Shown here in pieces: positions 8,723-17,957 of a stretch of DNA of 64,000 bases (position 1 is the first letter of the stretch; each line of letters begins with the position of its first letter). This DNA comes from Candidatus Schekmanbacteria bacterium (GTDB taxonomy: Bacteria > CSSED10-310 > JACPHN01): positions 1 to 64,000 of the forward strand of contig JACPHN010000118.1 in assembly GCA_016188575.1 (NCBI GenBank), given 5' to 3'. Both the position numbers and the translations under genes were made by a program. The notes beneath the pieces are model-generated. The model was not told the DNA's origin, ran no database searches, and saw only the letters and a list, made by a program, of their open reading frames with translations.

Positions 8723-10447
8723 TCAGCGCGCGCGCAATACCAGCCCCTCCCAGGGTCCGAGCACCAGCGACTCGCCGCCAGTCGGCGAGCGGCGGTCTAC
8801 GTCTGTCGAAACCAGCAGGCGCAGGCTCGGGTCCGAGATCCGCACGCTTCGCCGCCGGCCGCAGGCGTTCAACAGGACGAGGACGACCTCACCTTCGCCC
8901 TCGCCAGCGGCGGCCACCGTGCGGCGATAGCCGACAACCCCGGCGGGGAGCTCGGAGGCCGCCAGGAGGCTCAGGGCGCCCGCGCTCAACGCCGGGCTGG
9001 CCCGGCGCGCCTCCAGAAATCGCCGGTAGCAGCTCAACAACGACCGCTCGTCGCCCTGCTGAGCAGCCACGCTTCTGGCCGACACCGCCGGCGCCACGGA
9101 AATCCACGGTCGCGCGTGGGGCGGACAAAAGCCGCCGTTTTGCTCGGAGCTCCAGTGCATCGGGGCACGACATTCATCGCGGTTCAGGGAATCGCCGGCC
9201 AGCAACCGCAGCAGATCCACGAGCGCCTGTGGCCAGCGCCGGAAGCGATGGGCCAGCCCATCCTGAGTTTGCGCCATCGGCAGGCGCGCCTGCGGCATGC
9301 CAATCTCCTCGCCGTAGTAGATGAAGGGCACCCCTCGCGCCGTGAGCTGTAGCGCCGCGTTCAGCTTGGCGCGTTGCAGGTCACCGCCGAGCCGTGAGAT
9401 GCGACGCAGGCGATCATGGTTGGAGAACACCCAGGTCGGCATCAAGGGTTCAGGAAACTGTCGCTCGTACTGCAAAATCAGCTCGCGGATGCGGCGCGCC
9501 CGCAGCGGCATGCGCAGGGACGCGAAGAGAAACACCAGGTTCAGCAGCTCGCCGTGGTCTCCGCAGTAGGATCGCGCCACGTCCAGCGGAGCCACGACCT
9601 CGCCCACCAGGAAGCGCGAGCGACCATCGTAGCCGTCGATCAGAGCCCGTAGCTCGGCGAGAAACGCAAGCGTCTCCGGCTGATTCAGGGAGCGGTCGGG
9701 TCGCTGAAAGAACGCGCCGGTGGATTGGTGGCTTGGAAAAAACCTCCAGGAACGCGCGTTGTCCCGGAAGCTGGCATCCTCCAGCAGAGCGTTGACGATG
9801 TCCAGGCGAAAACCGTCCACGCCGCGGTCGAGCCAGTAGCGGACGATGTCGAGCATGGCGCGGCGAACATCGGGGTTGCGGTAGTTGAGGTCGGGCTGAA
9901 ACGGCAAGAACTGAGCCCAGTACCACTGGCCCGAACCGCGGTCGTAGTGCCATCCTCGCCCCCCTACCAGAGACCGCCAGTTGGTTGGCGGCGCCTGGCC
10001 GGCGGGCTGGCGTCCATCGCGCCACACGTACCAGTCGCGCTGCGGATTTGTGCGCCCCTTTCGCGCCTCCACAAACCACTCGTGCTCGTCGCTAGTATGG
10101 TTGAGGACCAGATCGAGAACCACTCTGAGGCCTCGGGAGTGAGCACCGTCGATGAGGGATTGGAAGTCACCGAGGGACCCGTATTCGGCGGCGACGTGCC
10201 GAAAGTCGCGGATGTCGTAGCCGAAATCGCGCTGCGGGCTGTCGTAGAACGGCGTCAGCCAGAGTGTCCCGACGCCGAGCTCGGCGAGATAGTCGAGTTT
10301 GGCCGTGATGCCCGCCAGATCGCCGATCCCATCTCCGCTGGCGTCAAAAAACGAGCGCGGGCAAATCTGGTAAACGACCGTGCGGACCCACCAGGGTTGC
10401 GGCGGCACGGCTACCCCCGCGGCCTGGTGCGGAGCGGCGAAACGCAC
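8723..10447 (-). CDS. GH13 family alpha-glucosidase/alpha-amylase
   Basis: This 574-residue protein spans a full GH13 TIM barrel. Visible are VVYQICPRSFFDASGDGIGD at the start, LDLVLNHTSDEH (region I), DGFRLDIVNAL with the nucleophile Asp (region II), VGEVVAP with the acid/base Glu (region III) and FSNHDR with the transition-state Asp (region IV). A C-terminal beta domain ends in GPWEGLVLRAR. The pattern fits oligosaccharide-acting GH13 enzymes (oligo-1,6-glucosidase, alpha-glucosidase, trehalose-type). No signal peptide is seen, so it is probably cytoplasmic. GTG at 10447 was chosen for the upstream GAAGGTGG. It diverges from the secreted esterase. Confidence 0.92.
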   Translation of the reverse strand: MRFAAPHQAAGVAVPPQPWWVRTVVYQICPRSFFDASGDGIGDLAGITAKLDYLAELGVGTLWLTPFYDSPQRDFGYDIRDFRHVAAEYGSLGDFQSLIDGAHSRGLRVVLDLVLNHTSDEHEWFVEARKGRTNPQRDWYVWRDGRQPAGQAPPTNWRSLVGGRGWHYDRGSGQWYWAQFLPFQPDLNYRNPDVRRAMLDIVRYWLDRGVDGFRLDIVNALLEDASFRDNARSWRFFPSHQSTGAFFQRPDRSLNQPETLAFLAELRALIDGYDGRSRFLVGEVVAPLDVARSYCGDHGELLNLVFLFASLRMPLRARRIRELILQYERQFPEPLMPTWVFSNHDRLRRISRLGGDLQRAKLNAALQLTARGVPFIYYGEEIGMPQARLPMAQTQDGLAHRFRRWPQALVDLLRLLAGDSLNRDECRAPMHWSSEQNGGFCPPHARPWISVAPAVSARSVAAQQGDERSLLSCYRRFLEARRASPALSAGALSLLAASELPAGVVGYRRTVAAAGEGEGEVVLVLLNACGRRRSVRISDPSLRLLVSTDVDRRSPTGGESLVLGPWEGLVLRAR

Positions 10448-10636
10448 CTGAATCCACCTTCTTTGCGCCGCGATGGCGCCATCAGCGTCAGGCCGGCGTG
10501 ATCCCGGCACTCGCCGGGAGGCATCCAGCCTTGGTGCGCCAGCATCAGGACCCCGGCTGTTGCCGCGGTGGCGGACACGACATCCGCACCGAGAAGACCT
10601 CGACCAGGGTGTGGATTCAGGACGCGCGCCAGACAC

Positions 10637-10665
10637 TTGACGCAGCTCGTCATTTTCGCTATACT
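10637..10665 (+). promoter_or_regulatory. Sigma-70-type promoter for the esterase gene
   Basis: TTGACG (10637-10642) and TATACT (10660-10665) are separated by exactly 17 bases. The start codon of the esterase gene lies 70 bases downstream. Each hexamer differs from consensus at one position, and this is the best promoter match I found in the window. Confidence 0.65.
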
Positions 10666-10735
10666 CGCGCCCAGATTTTTCGTGCCGGCGCCTCGCGGCT
10701 CGCGTCTCCCCAATAATCCAAACCGAGTGAGCACC

Positions 10736-11893
10736 ATGACCCAGCACTTGCGCCTCAGACCTCGAGCCACTCTCGCTCCCTCCCTACTGTCAATTTCGCT
10801 GCTGCTGACCGTGCTGCCCGCTGCCAACGCCGCCACCGTTCGCGTCCACTACGATACCGGCCTTGGCAATGCCATCACGCTGCGCGGCGACGTCGCTCCC
10901 CTCTCCTGGACCAGCAGCGCCGCAACCACCTGGACCACAGGCAACGTCTGGGTCTGGAACAGCTCCACCTCAATGCCCGCCTTCGCCTTCAAGCCCTTGC
11001 TCAATGACGAGCAGTGGTCCGTCGGCGCCAACTATCAGGTCCCCGCCGGCGATCCCGTCGTCGACGTCTTCCCATTCTTCGGCACTGCCACCGGATCCCT
11101 TGAGAAAGTCGACAACTTCTACTCCCCCCAGCTCAATAACCAGCGCACGCTCATTCTTTACCTTCCTCCAAGCTACGACGAGAACGCAGCCAAGCGCTAT
11201 CCCGTGGTGTATATGCACGACGGGCAAAACCTCTTCGACCCCTCGACCTCATTCGGCGGCAGCGAGTGGGAAGTCGATGAAACTCTCGATTCACTGGTCG
11301 CTTCCGGATTGGCCCGTGAGCTCATCGTTGTCGGTATCTACAATACGTCCGGGCGGATCGATGAATACACTCCCGTCCCGGACCCCGACTACGGCGGCGG
11401 CAATGGGGACGCATATCTCGACTTCGTGCAGAAGACCGTGAAACCGTACGTCGACGGGCATTACCGCACCATCTCCGATGCGGGCGCTACCGGCATGATC
11501 GGCTCCTCGCTCGGCGGTCTGATCACGTGCTACGCCGGCTGGACGCGCAGCGATTTCGCCCACAACCTGGGCTGCATGTCGAGCAGCTTCTGGTGGAATG
11601 ACGAGTGGCTGACCGACCTCGTTGCCGCGGACACCAACCCGAACCCGCCTGTGCGCATCTACCTCGATTCCGGCAACCCGGGAGACGGCTACCAGGAGAC
11701 GATTCGCATGCGCGACACCCTGGCGGAACGCGGCTTCGTCTTCAATGACACCCTCTTCCATTGGGCCGAGGCCGGGGCGCAGCACAACGAAGCCGCCTGG
11801 GCCGAGCGATTCCATCAGCCCATTGAGACGTTCTACCCGTTCTCGCAGGAGCTCGACGTCGCGGCAACCGCAACCGTTGTCGCCAACCCCTGA
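10736..11893 (+). CDS. Secreted CE1-type esterase with N-terminal carbohydrate-binding-like domain
   Basis: This 385-residue protein has a signal peptide ending at PAANA. A beta-rich N-terminal domain of about 80 residues resembles starch-binding folds (VRVHYDTGLGNAITLRGDV and a W-rich stretch). An alpha/beta-hydrolase of the esterase D/feruloyl-esterase type follows. Catalytic residues are plausible: the serine in GSSLGG, an aspartate in LDSGNPGDGYQ and a histidine in QHNEAAW. It also has YPVVYMHDGQNLFD, the usual oxyanion-region motif. Its divergent neighbour is a GH13 enzyme, so both may act on alpha-glucans or esters of them. The true substrate is unknown. Confidence 0.85.
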   Translation: MTQHLRLRPRATLAPSLLSISLLLTVLPAANAATVRVHYDTGLGNAITLRGDVAPLSWTSSAATTWTTGNVWVWNSSTSMPAFAFKPLLNDEQWSVGANYQVPAGDPVVDVFPFFGTATGSLEKVDNFYSPQLNNQRTLILYLPPSYDENAAKRYPVVYMHDGQNLFDPSTSFGGSEWEVDETLDSLVASGLARELIVVGIYNTSGRIDEYTPVPDPDYGGGNGDAYLDFVQKTVKPYVDGHYRTISDAGATGMIGSSLGGLITCYAGWTRSDFAHNLGCMSSSFWWNDEWLTDLVAADTNPNPPVRIYLDSGNPGDGYQETIRMRDTLAERGFVFNDTLFHWAEAGAQHNEAAWAERFHQPIETFYPFSQELDVAATATVVANP

Positions 11894-11930
11894 GGGGCGG
11901 CCACCGAGCCGGGAGCGAAAAGCGGCGCCC

Positions 11931-12992
11931 ATGGCCACGAGCCGCCGCGACGGAGCGGCTCAGGATAGGCCGGCAGCGGGTAACCGGGCAGTCGGCCTCT
12001 GGCTGCTCGGGTGCTGTGCCTTGCTGCTCGGGATGGTCGTTCTTGGCGGCGTTACGAGACTCACGGGATCCGGGCTCGCCATCGTCCACTGGCAACCAGT
12101 CGTCGGCGTTGTCCCGCCGCTATCCGCGGAGGCCTGGGCGCAGGAATTCGCGCACTATCGGCAATCCCCGGAGTTCCTCATGGTGAGATCCGGCATGTCT
12201 CTCGCCGCCTTCAGGTCCATCTACCTCGTCGAATACGCGCATCGCCTCGCCGGTCGGCTGCTCGGCCTCGCCTTCTTGCTTCCTGCCGCGTATTTCCTCG
12301 CCCGCCGGCAGATCGACCGCCCGCTGCTTCGGCATCTGGTCGCGATTTTTTCCCTGGGTGGCCTGCAGGGTGCGCTCGGGTGGTACATGGTGCAGAGCGG
12401 CCTGGTCGATGTCCCGCGCGTCAGTCCCTACCGGCTGACAGCGCACCTGCTTGTTGCCATGGCCATATACGCATACATGTTCTGGACCGGGCTCGGTGTG
12501 CTACTCGGGGGGGCGCGCGCCAGTCCTTCCGCGCCTCGGGGGCTTGCGAGAATGTCTCGGGCGCTCTTGTTGCTGATCGCGATCACGATCGCGTCAGGCG
12601 GCTTCGTGGCAGGGACGAAATCGGGCCATGCCTTTCCAACCTTTCCGCTGATGCAAGGTGAGCTGATTCCCTCGGGGTACTGGACGGCGCGCCCCTGGCA
12701 CGCGAATTTCTTTGAGAATATCGTCACCGTGCAATTCAATCACCGCCTGCTGGCTACGGTGGTGCTGCTGGCTACCGCGGCCTTGTGCGCACATGGCCTC
12801 AGGCACATCGCCTTTGGGCCACTGCGCCGCGGCCTGGTGGCGGTCGCGGCGGCGGCGTGCCTGCAGGTAGGGCTCGGCATCGCAACCGTCCTTTTCCACG
12901 TCCCCGTTGGCCTGGCCGTGGCTCATCAGGGCTCGGCCGTGCTGCTACTGTCCGCCGCTCTCTACGTCAATAACCGACTTACATACGGATAG
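11931..12992 (+). CDS. ctaA: Heme A synthase (COX15/CtaA family)
   Basis: This is a 353-residue membrane protein with about eight transmembrane helices. It matches type COX15 heme A synthases: GGVTRLTGSGLAIVHWQPV near the N-terminus, EYAHRLAGR, LTAHLLVA, SGGFVAGTKSGHAFPTFPLM, QFNHRLLA and AVAHQGSA. The paired histidines ligate heme. It oxidises the methyl group of heme O to make heme A for aa3-type cytochrome oxidase, which implies aerobic respiration. No oxidase subunit or ctaB is adjacent. The downstream methyltransferase starts 10 bases after its stop, so the two are probably co-transcribed. Confidence 0.95.
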   Translation: MATSRRDGAAQDRPAAGNRAVGLWLLGCCALLLGMVVLGGVTRLTGSGLAIVHWQPVVGVVPPLSAEAWAQEFAHYRQSPEFLMVRSGMSLAAFRSIYLVEYAHRLAGRLLGLAFLLPAAYFLARRQIDRPLLRHLVAIFSLGGLQGALGWYMVQSGLVDVPRVSPYRLTAHLLVAMAIYAYMFWTGLGVLLGGARASPSAPRGLARMSRALLLLIAITIASGGFVAGTKSGHAFPTFPLMQGELIPSGYWTARPWHANFFENIVTVQFNHRLLATVVLLATAALCAHGLRHIAFGPLRRGLVAVAAAACLQVGLGIATVLFHVPVGLAVAHQGSAVLLLSAALYVNNRLTYG

Positions 12993-13001
12993 GCAAGGCT
13001 T

Positions 13002-13757
13002 ATGGCATCGGGTAAACCGCACGCATCGCGACTCGTTCTCGACGGACGGCATTACGAATACGTGGATGGTTCTCGGAAAGAGGACCTTTCGTACTGGGCG
13101 CGGTGGGCAGAAACGATCTCCGGCCCTATTCTGGAGGCAGGTTGCGGCACCGGCCGGGTAGGTTATCGCCTGGCCGCCAAGGGGCATCGCGTTTATGGCG
13201 TCGACATCGCTCCAGAGCTCCTGTTGTACGGGCGGCGGCATCGCCTGGGACCCAACATGCGGTACGTCCAGGCGTGCATGCGGGCCTTGCCATTCGACAT
13301 CGGTTTCACTGCAGTCATCTACCCCTATTCGGTATTCAACCACAACGTAACGGACGAAGAGGCTCTGCAGTGTCTGGCGGAGGCGCACAGGGTGCTATTG
13401 CCGGGCGGTGAGGTCGTGCTGGATCTGATCAACATGACGGACGACCGGGCTTGCGACGATGCGGACGCTTTTCTGATCGCGTACTCGGATCCCGACGACG
13501 TCGGCTTTATCCGCGTCTCCCAGGCGACCCGCTACGACGGCCGGACGCGACGCGTCTGGCTCGATCGCCGGCACCTGCGCAGTGACGGCGCGCGCGCCTC
13601 CGTGACCCTGGCCGCGCGCTTCTATCGGCTCGAGGATGTCGCCGCGCTGGCCGAAGCCACGGGTCTGCGCGTGGCTTCCGTTGCCGGCGGCTATGAGAAC
13701 GAGGAGCTAGACCAGGACAGCGACGTCGCCGTGATTCACCTGCGCAAGCTCGCGTGA
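13002..13757 (+). CDS. Class I SAM-dependent methyltransferase
   Basis: This 251-residue protein has motif I LEAGCGTGRVG (residues about 43-53), the acidic residue at the end of strand 2 in GVDIAPELL, and a post-motif pattern YPYSVFNHN. The C-terminal half has LLPGGEVVLDLIN, typical of class I methyltransferases of the ubiE/tehB kind. The substrate cannot be told from the sequence. It follows the heme A synthase by nine bases and so is likely in the same transcript. Confidence 0.85.
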   Translation: MASGKPHASRLVLDGRHYEYVDGSRKEDLSYWARWAETISGPILEAGCGTGRVGYRLAAKGHRVYGVDIAPELLLYGRRHRLGPNMRYVQACMRALPFDIGFTAVIYPYSVFNHNVTDEEALQCLAEAHRVLLPGGEVVLDLINMTDDRACDDADAFLIAYSDPDDVGFIRVSQATRYDGRTRRVWLDRRHLRSDGARASVTLAARFYRLEDVAALAEATGLRVASVAGGYENEELDQDSDVAVIHLRKLA

Positions 13758-14002
13758 CTTCCTGAATCCACCGACCCCTCCGTGCCTTCGCATGCGCGCT
13801 CGGATAAGACGGATGGCGCTTCCTCTCCCCCTCCCCCCGCTAGCGGGAGGAGGTGAGGTGTGGGGGGTCTTCGTGATGCGCATTCTGCGCAGCTTACCGT
13901 CGACCAGGCTGTGGATCCAGGAGCTCGGGTGTCCGTGCGAGCGTCTTCGCCTGGTACCGGGCGCCCACGGCGGCCGCGTAGGACCGCCGGTGGCGACCCT
14001 CG
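13758..14002. other. Intergenic region with hairpin repeat
   Basis: This gap lies between two convergent genes. Its only structure is the hairpin repeat at 13825-13920 and a short partial match (CTGAATCCACCGACCCC) near 13763. I see no gene in it. Confidence 0.6.
13825..13920 (-). repeat. Hairpin repeat, copy 2
   Basis: On the minus strand this reads GGATCCACAGCCTGGTCGAC, AAGCTGCGCAGAATGCGC, ATCACGAAGACC, then the strong stem CCCCCCGCTAGCGGGAGG. It shares the order and spacing of blocks with copies at 18859-18952 and 59078-59167. It lies between convergent gene ends and could act as a transcription barrier. Confidence 0.8.
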
Positions 14003-14521
14003 TCAGCGGCTCCGCGATCGCTCGATCATCGCATTCGGCAAGAATGCCAGGCCGACGGAGTGGACACACATCTCGACGCGCGTCATGGCCTGAATGTGTG
14101 CTCGTTGTCGGTCATTGAGGATCGCGCAACGGCTCGGGATGACCGGTGGCGTGGCTCCGTCACCGAGCAACACCGCCTCCGCCCAGTCCGCCACCGCCGC
14201 GGTCTCTGCTTCCAGCGCGCTTCCTACGCCATCCAGGCAGGCGCGCAACTGCTGTTCGGCCATCCCGCGCCGGTGCGCAAGCCTGGGGAAGATCCAAAGG
14301 CATACGGGACACCCCATGATCTTGGCGAGCCGGATCTGCATGGCGAGGCGCTGATCCGCGGTCAGCCGATCGTCGCCGCGAAATCCTCCGGCCAGCGCGT
14401 GGAAGTTGCGCAGGACAGGTGGCGCTTGTCGTTTCATGGTGCGCACAAGCTGCAGGGTGGTGTACGGTTGAGCGGGCCATGCTCTGACGTGTCGCGAGTC
14501 ATTGTCCATCGTGCACCTCAA
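14003..14521 (-). CDS. AhpD/carboxymuconolactone decarboxylase-like protein
   Basis: This 172-residue, mostly helical protein carries a CxxC motif in MGCPVCLW after the helix LAMQIRLAKI. A histidine follows in RLAHRRGM. AhpD-like proteins use ExxxxC-x-x-CxxxH as a thiol peroxidase site. Here the histidine is further away than usual and the glutamate is not obvious, so activity is doubtful. An alternative start at the ATG 12 bases downstream (MDNDSRHV) is possible. It converges on the methyltransferase gene. Confidence 0.65.
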   Translation of the reverse strand: MRCTMDNDSRHVRAWPAQPYTTLQLVRTMKRQAPPVLRNFHALAGGFRGDDRLTADQRLAMQIRLAKIMGCPVCLWIFPRLAHRRGMAEQQLRACLDGVGSALEAETAAVADWAEAVLLGDGATPPVIPSRCAILNDRQRAHIQAMTRVEMCVHSVGLAFLPNAMIERSRSR

Positions 14522-14770
14522 GGGTTTTCCTGATCGGGAGCGTTACCGCGAGCGCCGCTTCATGGCCAGCGGGCGACCAGATCGCCGGGCGCCGCAGTGG
14601 CGTGCCCGCGGCCGACAGAGCATGGTAACGCGTCGCGTCATCGCCTGCAAGCCCGCGACGCGGCCCTTGCACCCATACGGCCCGGCCAATTCAAGATCCG
14701 TCGCGCCGGAGTCGATAATTGATTTGGGGAAAACTCATATCACCCGCGATCGCGCTCGGAGGCAGAGAAC

Positions 14771-15784
14771 ATGGAGGTTCGGCGGCCCACCCTCACCCAT
14801 CACCTGTTGCCGGCGTCCCCCGGCGGTAAGAAGCAGACGCGACTCGACGGCGACATGCGCCGCCCGGAGAAAGTGGGACGCATAGCCGCAGCTCCCGCCC
14901 GGTCGGAAGCGGTGCCCGACGGCGTCGACGAGAAGGCGCTCGCGGCCGACCCCAAGCTGTATCGAACGTACCTCACCGTGCGTGCGCTCCTGATGGGCGA
15001 CCGCGTAGGCGTTGCTCCAGACTCGCGCGGGGCGGAGAGCGGCGGATCTGAAGGCGACACGGCGAGACCCGCCGAAAGCCCTGCCCAAGATCTGCGCGAC
15101 TTGCTCTCGGCAGCCTACGGTGCGAGCTCAGCCGCACCGGCGGCCACGGCACCGAGCAGCCCCGCGCCACCTGCCGCGCCTTCGCCGAGCGCAACTGAGA
15201 GCGCCACGCTCCAGCAATCGCGCTCGGCCGAGCGGGTCGAGCTCTCGGTTCAGGTCAATCCCCAGCAACCACCGCAAGTCGCCGCCGCCGACCCGATCAT
15301 TCTCGATCTGGACAACGACGGGATCGAGCTCACCACGGCGCAGGACGGGGCCGCCTACGACCTTACGGGCGACGGCATGGCCGAGACCGCGGCGCTCGTC
15401 GCTCCCGACGACGGGCTGCTCGTCATGGACCGCGACGGCGATGGTGCGATCTCCTCGGGAGCCGAATTCTTTGGTGATCAGCACGGCGCGGTAAATGGCT
15501 TTGCGGAGCTCGCGCGCTTCGACGATAATCAGGACCGCGTCATCGACGCTGCGGATGCCGTGTACGAACGGCTCCGGGTTTTTCAGGATCAGAACCAGGA
15601 CGGAAATGCCGCCGCCGGCGAGCTGTCGTCCCTGGCCGAGCTTGGGATCGCGTCGATCTCGCTCGCGTACTCGCAGGCGGACCAGGTCGTTGCCGGCAAC
15701 CGCATCACCGAAACCGCGGCCTACACCAAGACCGACGGCTCCCAGGGCCAGGCGGCGGACGCCCACCTCAACTACCTGGTCTGA
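14771..15784 (+). CDS. EF-hand-like calcium-binding protein
   Basis: This 337-residue protein has a low-complexity Ala/Pro/Ser half and a C-terminal half with several calcium-loop patterns. These are DLDNDGIEL, DLTGDGMAET, DRDGDGAISSG, DDNQDRVIDA and DQNQDGNAAAG. The block PIILDLDNDGIELTT is common in large RTX and hemolysin-type exoproteins, but here it sits in a short protein without glycine-rich RTX nonapeptides. No signal peptide is visible (the N-terminus is basic and polar), so export, if any, would be non-Sec. GGAGG lies eight bases before the ATG. Confidence 0.7.
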   Translation: MEVRRPTLTHHLLPASPGGKKQTRLDGDMRRPEKVGRIAAAPARSEAVPDGVDEKALAADPKLYRTYLTVRALLMGDRVGVAPDSRGAESGGSEGDTARPAESPAQDLRDLLSAAYGASSAAPAATAPSSPAPPAAPSPSATESATLQQSRSAERVELSVQVNPQQPPQVAAADPIILDLDNDGIELTTAQDGAAYDLTGDGMAETAALVAPDDGLLVMDRDGDGAISSGAEFFGDQHGAVNGFAELARFDDNQDRVIDAADAVYERLRVFQDQNQDGNAAAGELSSLAELGIASISLAYSQADQVVAGNRITETAAYTKTDGSQGQAADAHLNYLV

Positions 15785-15889
15785 CAGCGCCGACATCGCC
15801 GCTGCGCTCCAGGCCATTCCCGGGACGTGCAGGGATTGCGCCACCGCCGGAGGGGCGCTATAGCCTCCCCATTCGTCGTCTTTTTCCTG

Positions 15890-16012
15890 ATAAGGATGCC
15901 GGCCTTCAGGCCGGGGTTCGGGAACCCTCCCACCGCCTGCGGCGGCGGGCGCCGCCCTAGACCTCGCTGCGCTCGGTTCCGTGGCGATTCCGCCCTGAAG
16001 GGCGGGGTTTCG
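15890..16012. repeat. Hairpin units upstream of fbp
   Basis: Two near-identical short palindromes occur in this leader. CCGGCCTTCAGGCCGG at 15899-15914 and CCGCCCTGAAGGGCGG at 15990-16005 are each followed by GG(G)TTCGG. A third GC-rich stem lies between them (CCGCCTGCGGCGG). They resemble a REP-type unit. Their position just upstream of the fructose-bisphosphatase gene may affect mRNA stability, or they may simply be genomic repeats. Confidence 0.6.
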
Positions 16013-16061
16013 GACCGGCTGACGAAGGGATGAAACGTTCCCCAAACCAGGAGTTGCAGCG

Positions 16062-17078
16062 ATGACGGCGGCACAGCCGATGACGATCGAAAGGTTCATT
16101 ATCGAGCAGGAACAGCGGCATCCGGACGCCACGGGGGCGCTGTCACAGATCCTGTACGACCTGGCCTTCGCCGGCAAGATCATTGCTCGGGAGGTCCGAA
16201 AGGCAGGGCTCGTAGACATTCTGGGCGGAACGGGGAGTGTAAACGTCCAGGGCGAGCTCGTGCAGAAGCTCGACGAATACGCCAACACCACGATCTTCAA
16301 GGCAATGGATCATACGGGGCGATTGTGTATCATGGGTAGCGAGGAGGTCGCCGACCCGATCGAGATTCCCGAGCGCTACCCGACGGGTCCGTATGTGCTC
16401 TTGTTCGACCCGCTGGACGGCTCCAGCAACATCGACTACAACGTCTCGATCGGTACCATCTTCTCTATTCACCGTAAGATTTCGCCAGGCCCTCGCGGTG
16501 ACATTACAGACATCCTCCAGACTGGAAACTTGCAGGTTGCTGCAGGTTACATCCTGTACGGCTCAAGCACGATGATGGTCTACAGCACGGGAAACGGCGT
16601 GCACGGGTTCACGCTGGATCCGTCTATCGGTGAGTTCTTGCTTTCGCATCCCAATATCCACATGCCGGAAGCATCCCGCTACTACAGCGTCAACGAATCG
16701 TACTATACGCGGTGGACCCCCGCGATCCGCAAGCTCGTCGACCACCTGAAGGGCACATACGGAAAGCCGAGCGCCGCGCGCAGCGCTCGGTATATCGGAT
16801 CTCTCGTTGCGGACTTCCACCGCAATCTGATCGGCGGCGGAATCTTCCTTTACCCGGCCGACGTTCGTGAGCCCGGCAAGCCGAAAGCCAAGCTGCGGCT
16901 GCTGTACGAGGCGGCGCCCTTGGCGTTTCTGGCGGAGGCCGCCGGCGGACGCGCCATCGACGGCGAGCGGCGCATCCTCGACGTCGTCCCCACGCAGTTG
17001 CATCAGCGCACTGCCCTTTTCGTCGGCAACTGCGACGACGTGGCGCTGGTGGAGCGCTTTATCGCGGCAGAGCGCTGA
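16062..17078 (+). CDS. fbp: Fructose-1,6-bisphosphatase class I
   Basis: This 338-residue protein matches class I fructose-1,6-bisphosphatase over its whole length. It has the metal-binding glutamates in SEEV, the catalytic block [12 protein letters not shown], and later [20 protein letters not shown] with the substrate-binding lysine and YEAAP. It removes the 1-phosphate from fructose-1,6-bisphosphate in gluconeogenesis or the Calvin cycle. AGGAG lies about 10 bases before the ATG. No other glycolytic or Calvin genes are adjacent. Confidence 0.97.
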   Translation: MTAAQPMTIERFIIEQEQRHPDATGALSQILYDLAFAGKIIAREVRKAGLVDILGGTGSVNVQGELVQKLDEYANTTIFKAMDHTGRLCIMGSEEVADPIEIPERYPTGPYVLLFDPLDGSSNIDYNVSIGTIFSIHRKISPGPRGDITDILQTGNLQVAAGYILYGSSTMMVYSTGNGVHGFTLDPSIGEFLLSHPNIHMPEASRYYSVNESYYTRWTPAIRKLVDHLKGTYGKPSAARSARYIGSLVADFHRNLIGGGIFLYPADVREPGKPKAKLRLLYEAAPLAFLAEAAGGRAIDGERRILDVVPTQLHQRTALFVGNCDDVALVERFIAAER

Positions 17079-17099
17079 CCCCATGAGCTCGGCCTCACC

Positions 17100-17927
17100 A
17101 TGACCAGCCGCGGGAGCACGCTCGTGGCCGGGCTTGTGCTGGCAGGTGCTGTCCTTGCCTGCGACGGCGACGAAAGCACCGAGCAGCCGCGCTCGCCGCT
17201 GTTTCCGGTGATCCCGGATGCGTGGGTCAACCGCGAGACCTACAACATCATGACCGGCATCTGGGCCGGCCACGGTGTGGATGCCGCGGGCACCAATCAC
17301 TGGACGATTGCCCGGCCTCAGCGCCGAACTTTCGCCGAGCGCTTCGCTCCGGAGTCTCGCTATTTTCAGGCGTGGTTTGGCGCGTACACGGTTTTCGACA
17401 CGGCGAAGGAGCGGTCGTGGGGAATCGGCCCGGCCGGTCCCGAGCTGCGGCTCATCGGCCTCTTTGCCGCGGATCAGCGCTCATGGCTTCAGGTCTATGG
17501 GGACCCGGTGCCGCTCGCCGAGGTGCGCGACGCCGCGAACCTGCCCATGGAGGAAACAACCCGGCTCGGTCACCCCGCCTGGAGAGTGAGCGCCGAAATG
17601 ATCACGCATCTCGACGTCGGCGACTACAATCCGACGCGACCCGAAGACGTCGCGTTCGTGCTCGCCTATGAGTACGACGACGTGGAGTTTGACGCCAGCG
17701 GTCTCGTCGTGCCGAGGGCCGCGTGGGCCGCGGAGGTAGCATCGTATCAACAGGTTACGCTCGTCGGTGAGCTCTGGGCGTGGTATTGTCCGGTCGTCGG
17801 CAAGACGCACGTGATCTACGGAAATGGCGTGCGCTTTGATCCTCGCAGCGGCGAGTCACGTGAAACGTATCCGCTCATCCGCGACGAGGTTCGCGCTCTG
17901 GCGGCGGGCATCCGCTGCCATCGCTGA
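17100..17927 (+). CDS. Hypothetical lipoprotein
   Basis: This 275-residue protein begins with a signal peptide ending in the lipobox VLAC, so it is probably a periplasmic lipoprotein. The rest is rich in aromatic residues, with no family I recognise. It has two cysteines near the C-terminus (WYCPVV and GIRCHR) that could form a disulfide. It starts 22 bases after fbp on the same strand, but the ribosome-binding site is weak. Confidence 0.65.
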   Translation: MTSRGSTLVAGLVLAGAVLACDGDESTEQPRSPLFPVIPDAWVNRETYNIMTGIWAGHGVDAAGTNHWTIARPQRRTFAERFAPESRYFQAWFGAYTVFDTAKERSWGIGPAGPELRLIGLFAADQRSWLQVYGDPVPLAEVRDAANLPMEETTRLGHPAWRVSAEMITHLDVGDYNPTRPEDVAFVLAYEYDDVEFDASGLVVPRAAWAAEVASYQQVTLVGELWAWYCPVVGKTHVIYGNGVRFDPRSGESRETYPLIRDEVRALAAGIRCHR

Positions 17928-17957
17928 GCCACCCAACGCCTGCAGCCATCGCGATCA

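Noticed and set aside
15785-16061. Riboswitch in the fbp leader
   Set aside because: The hairpins are short REP-like units with no known aptamer consensus; I could not support a ligand-binding structure.
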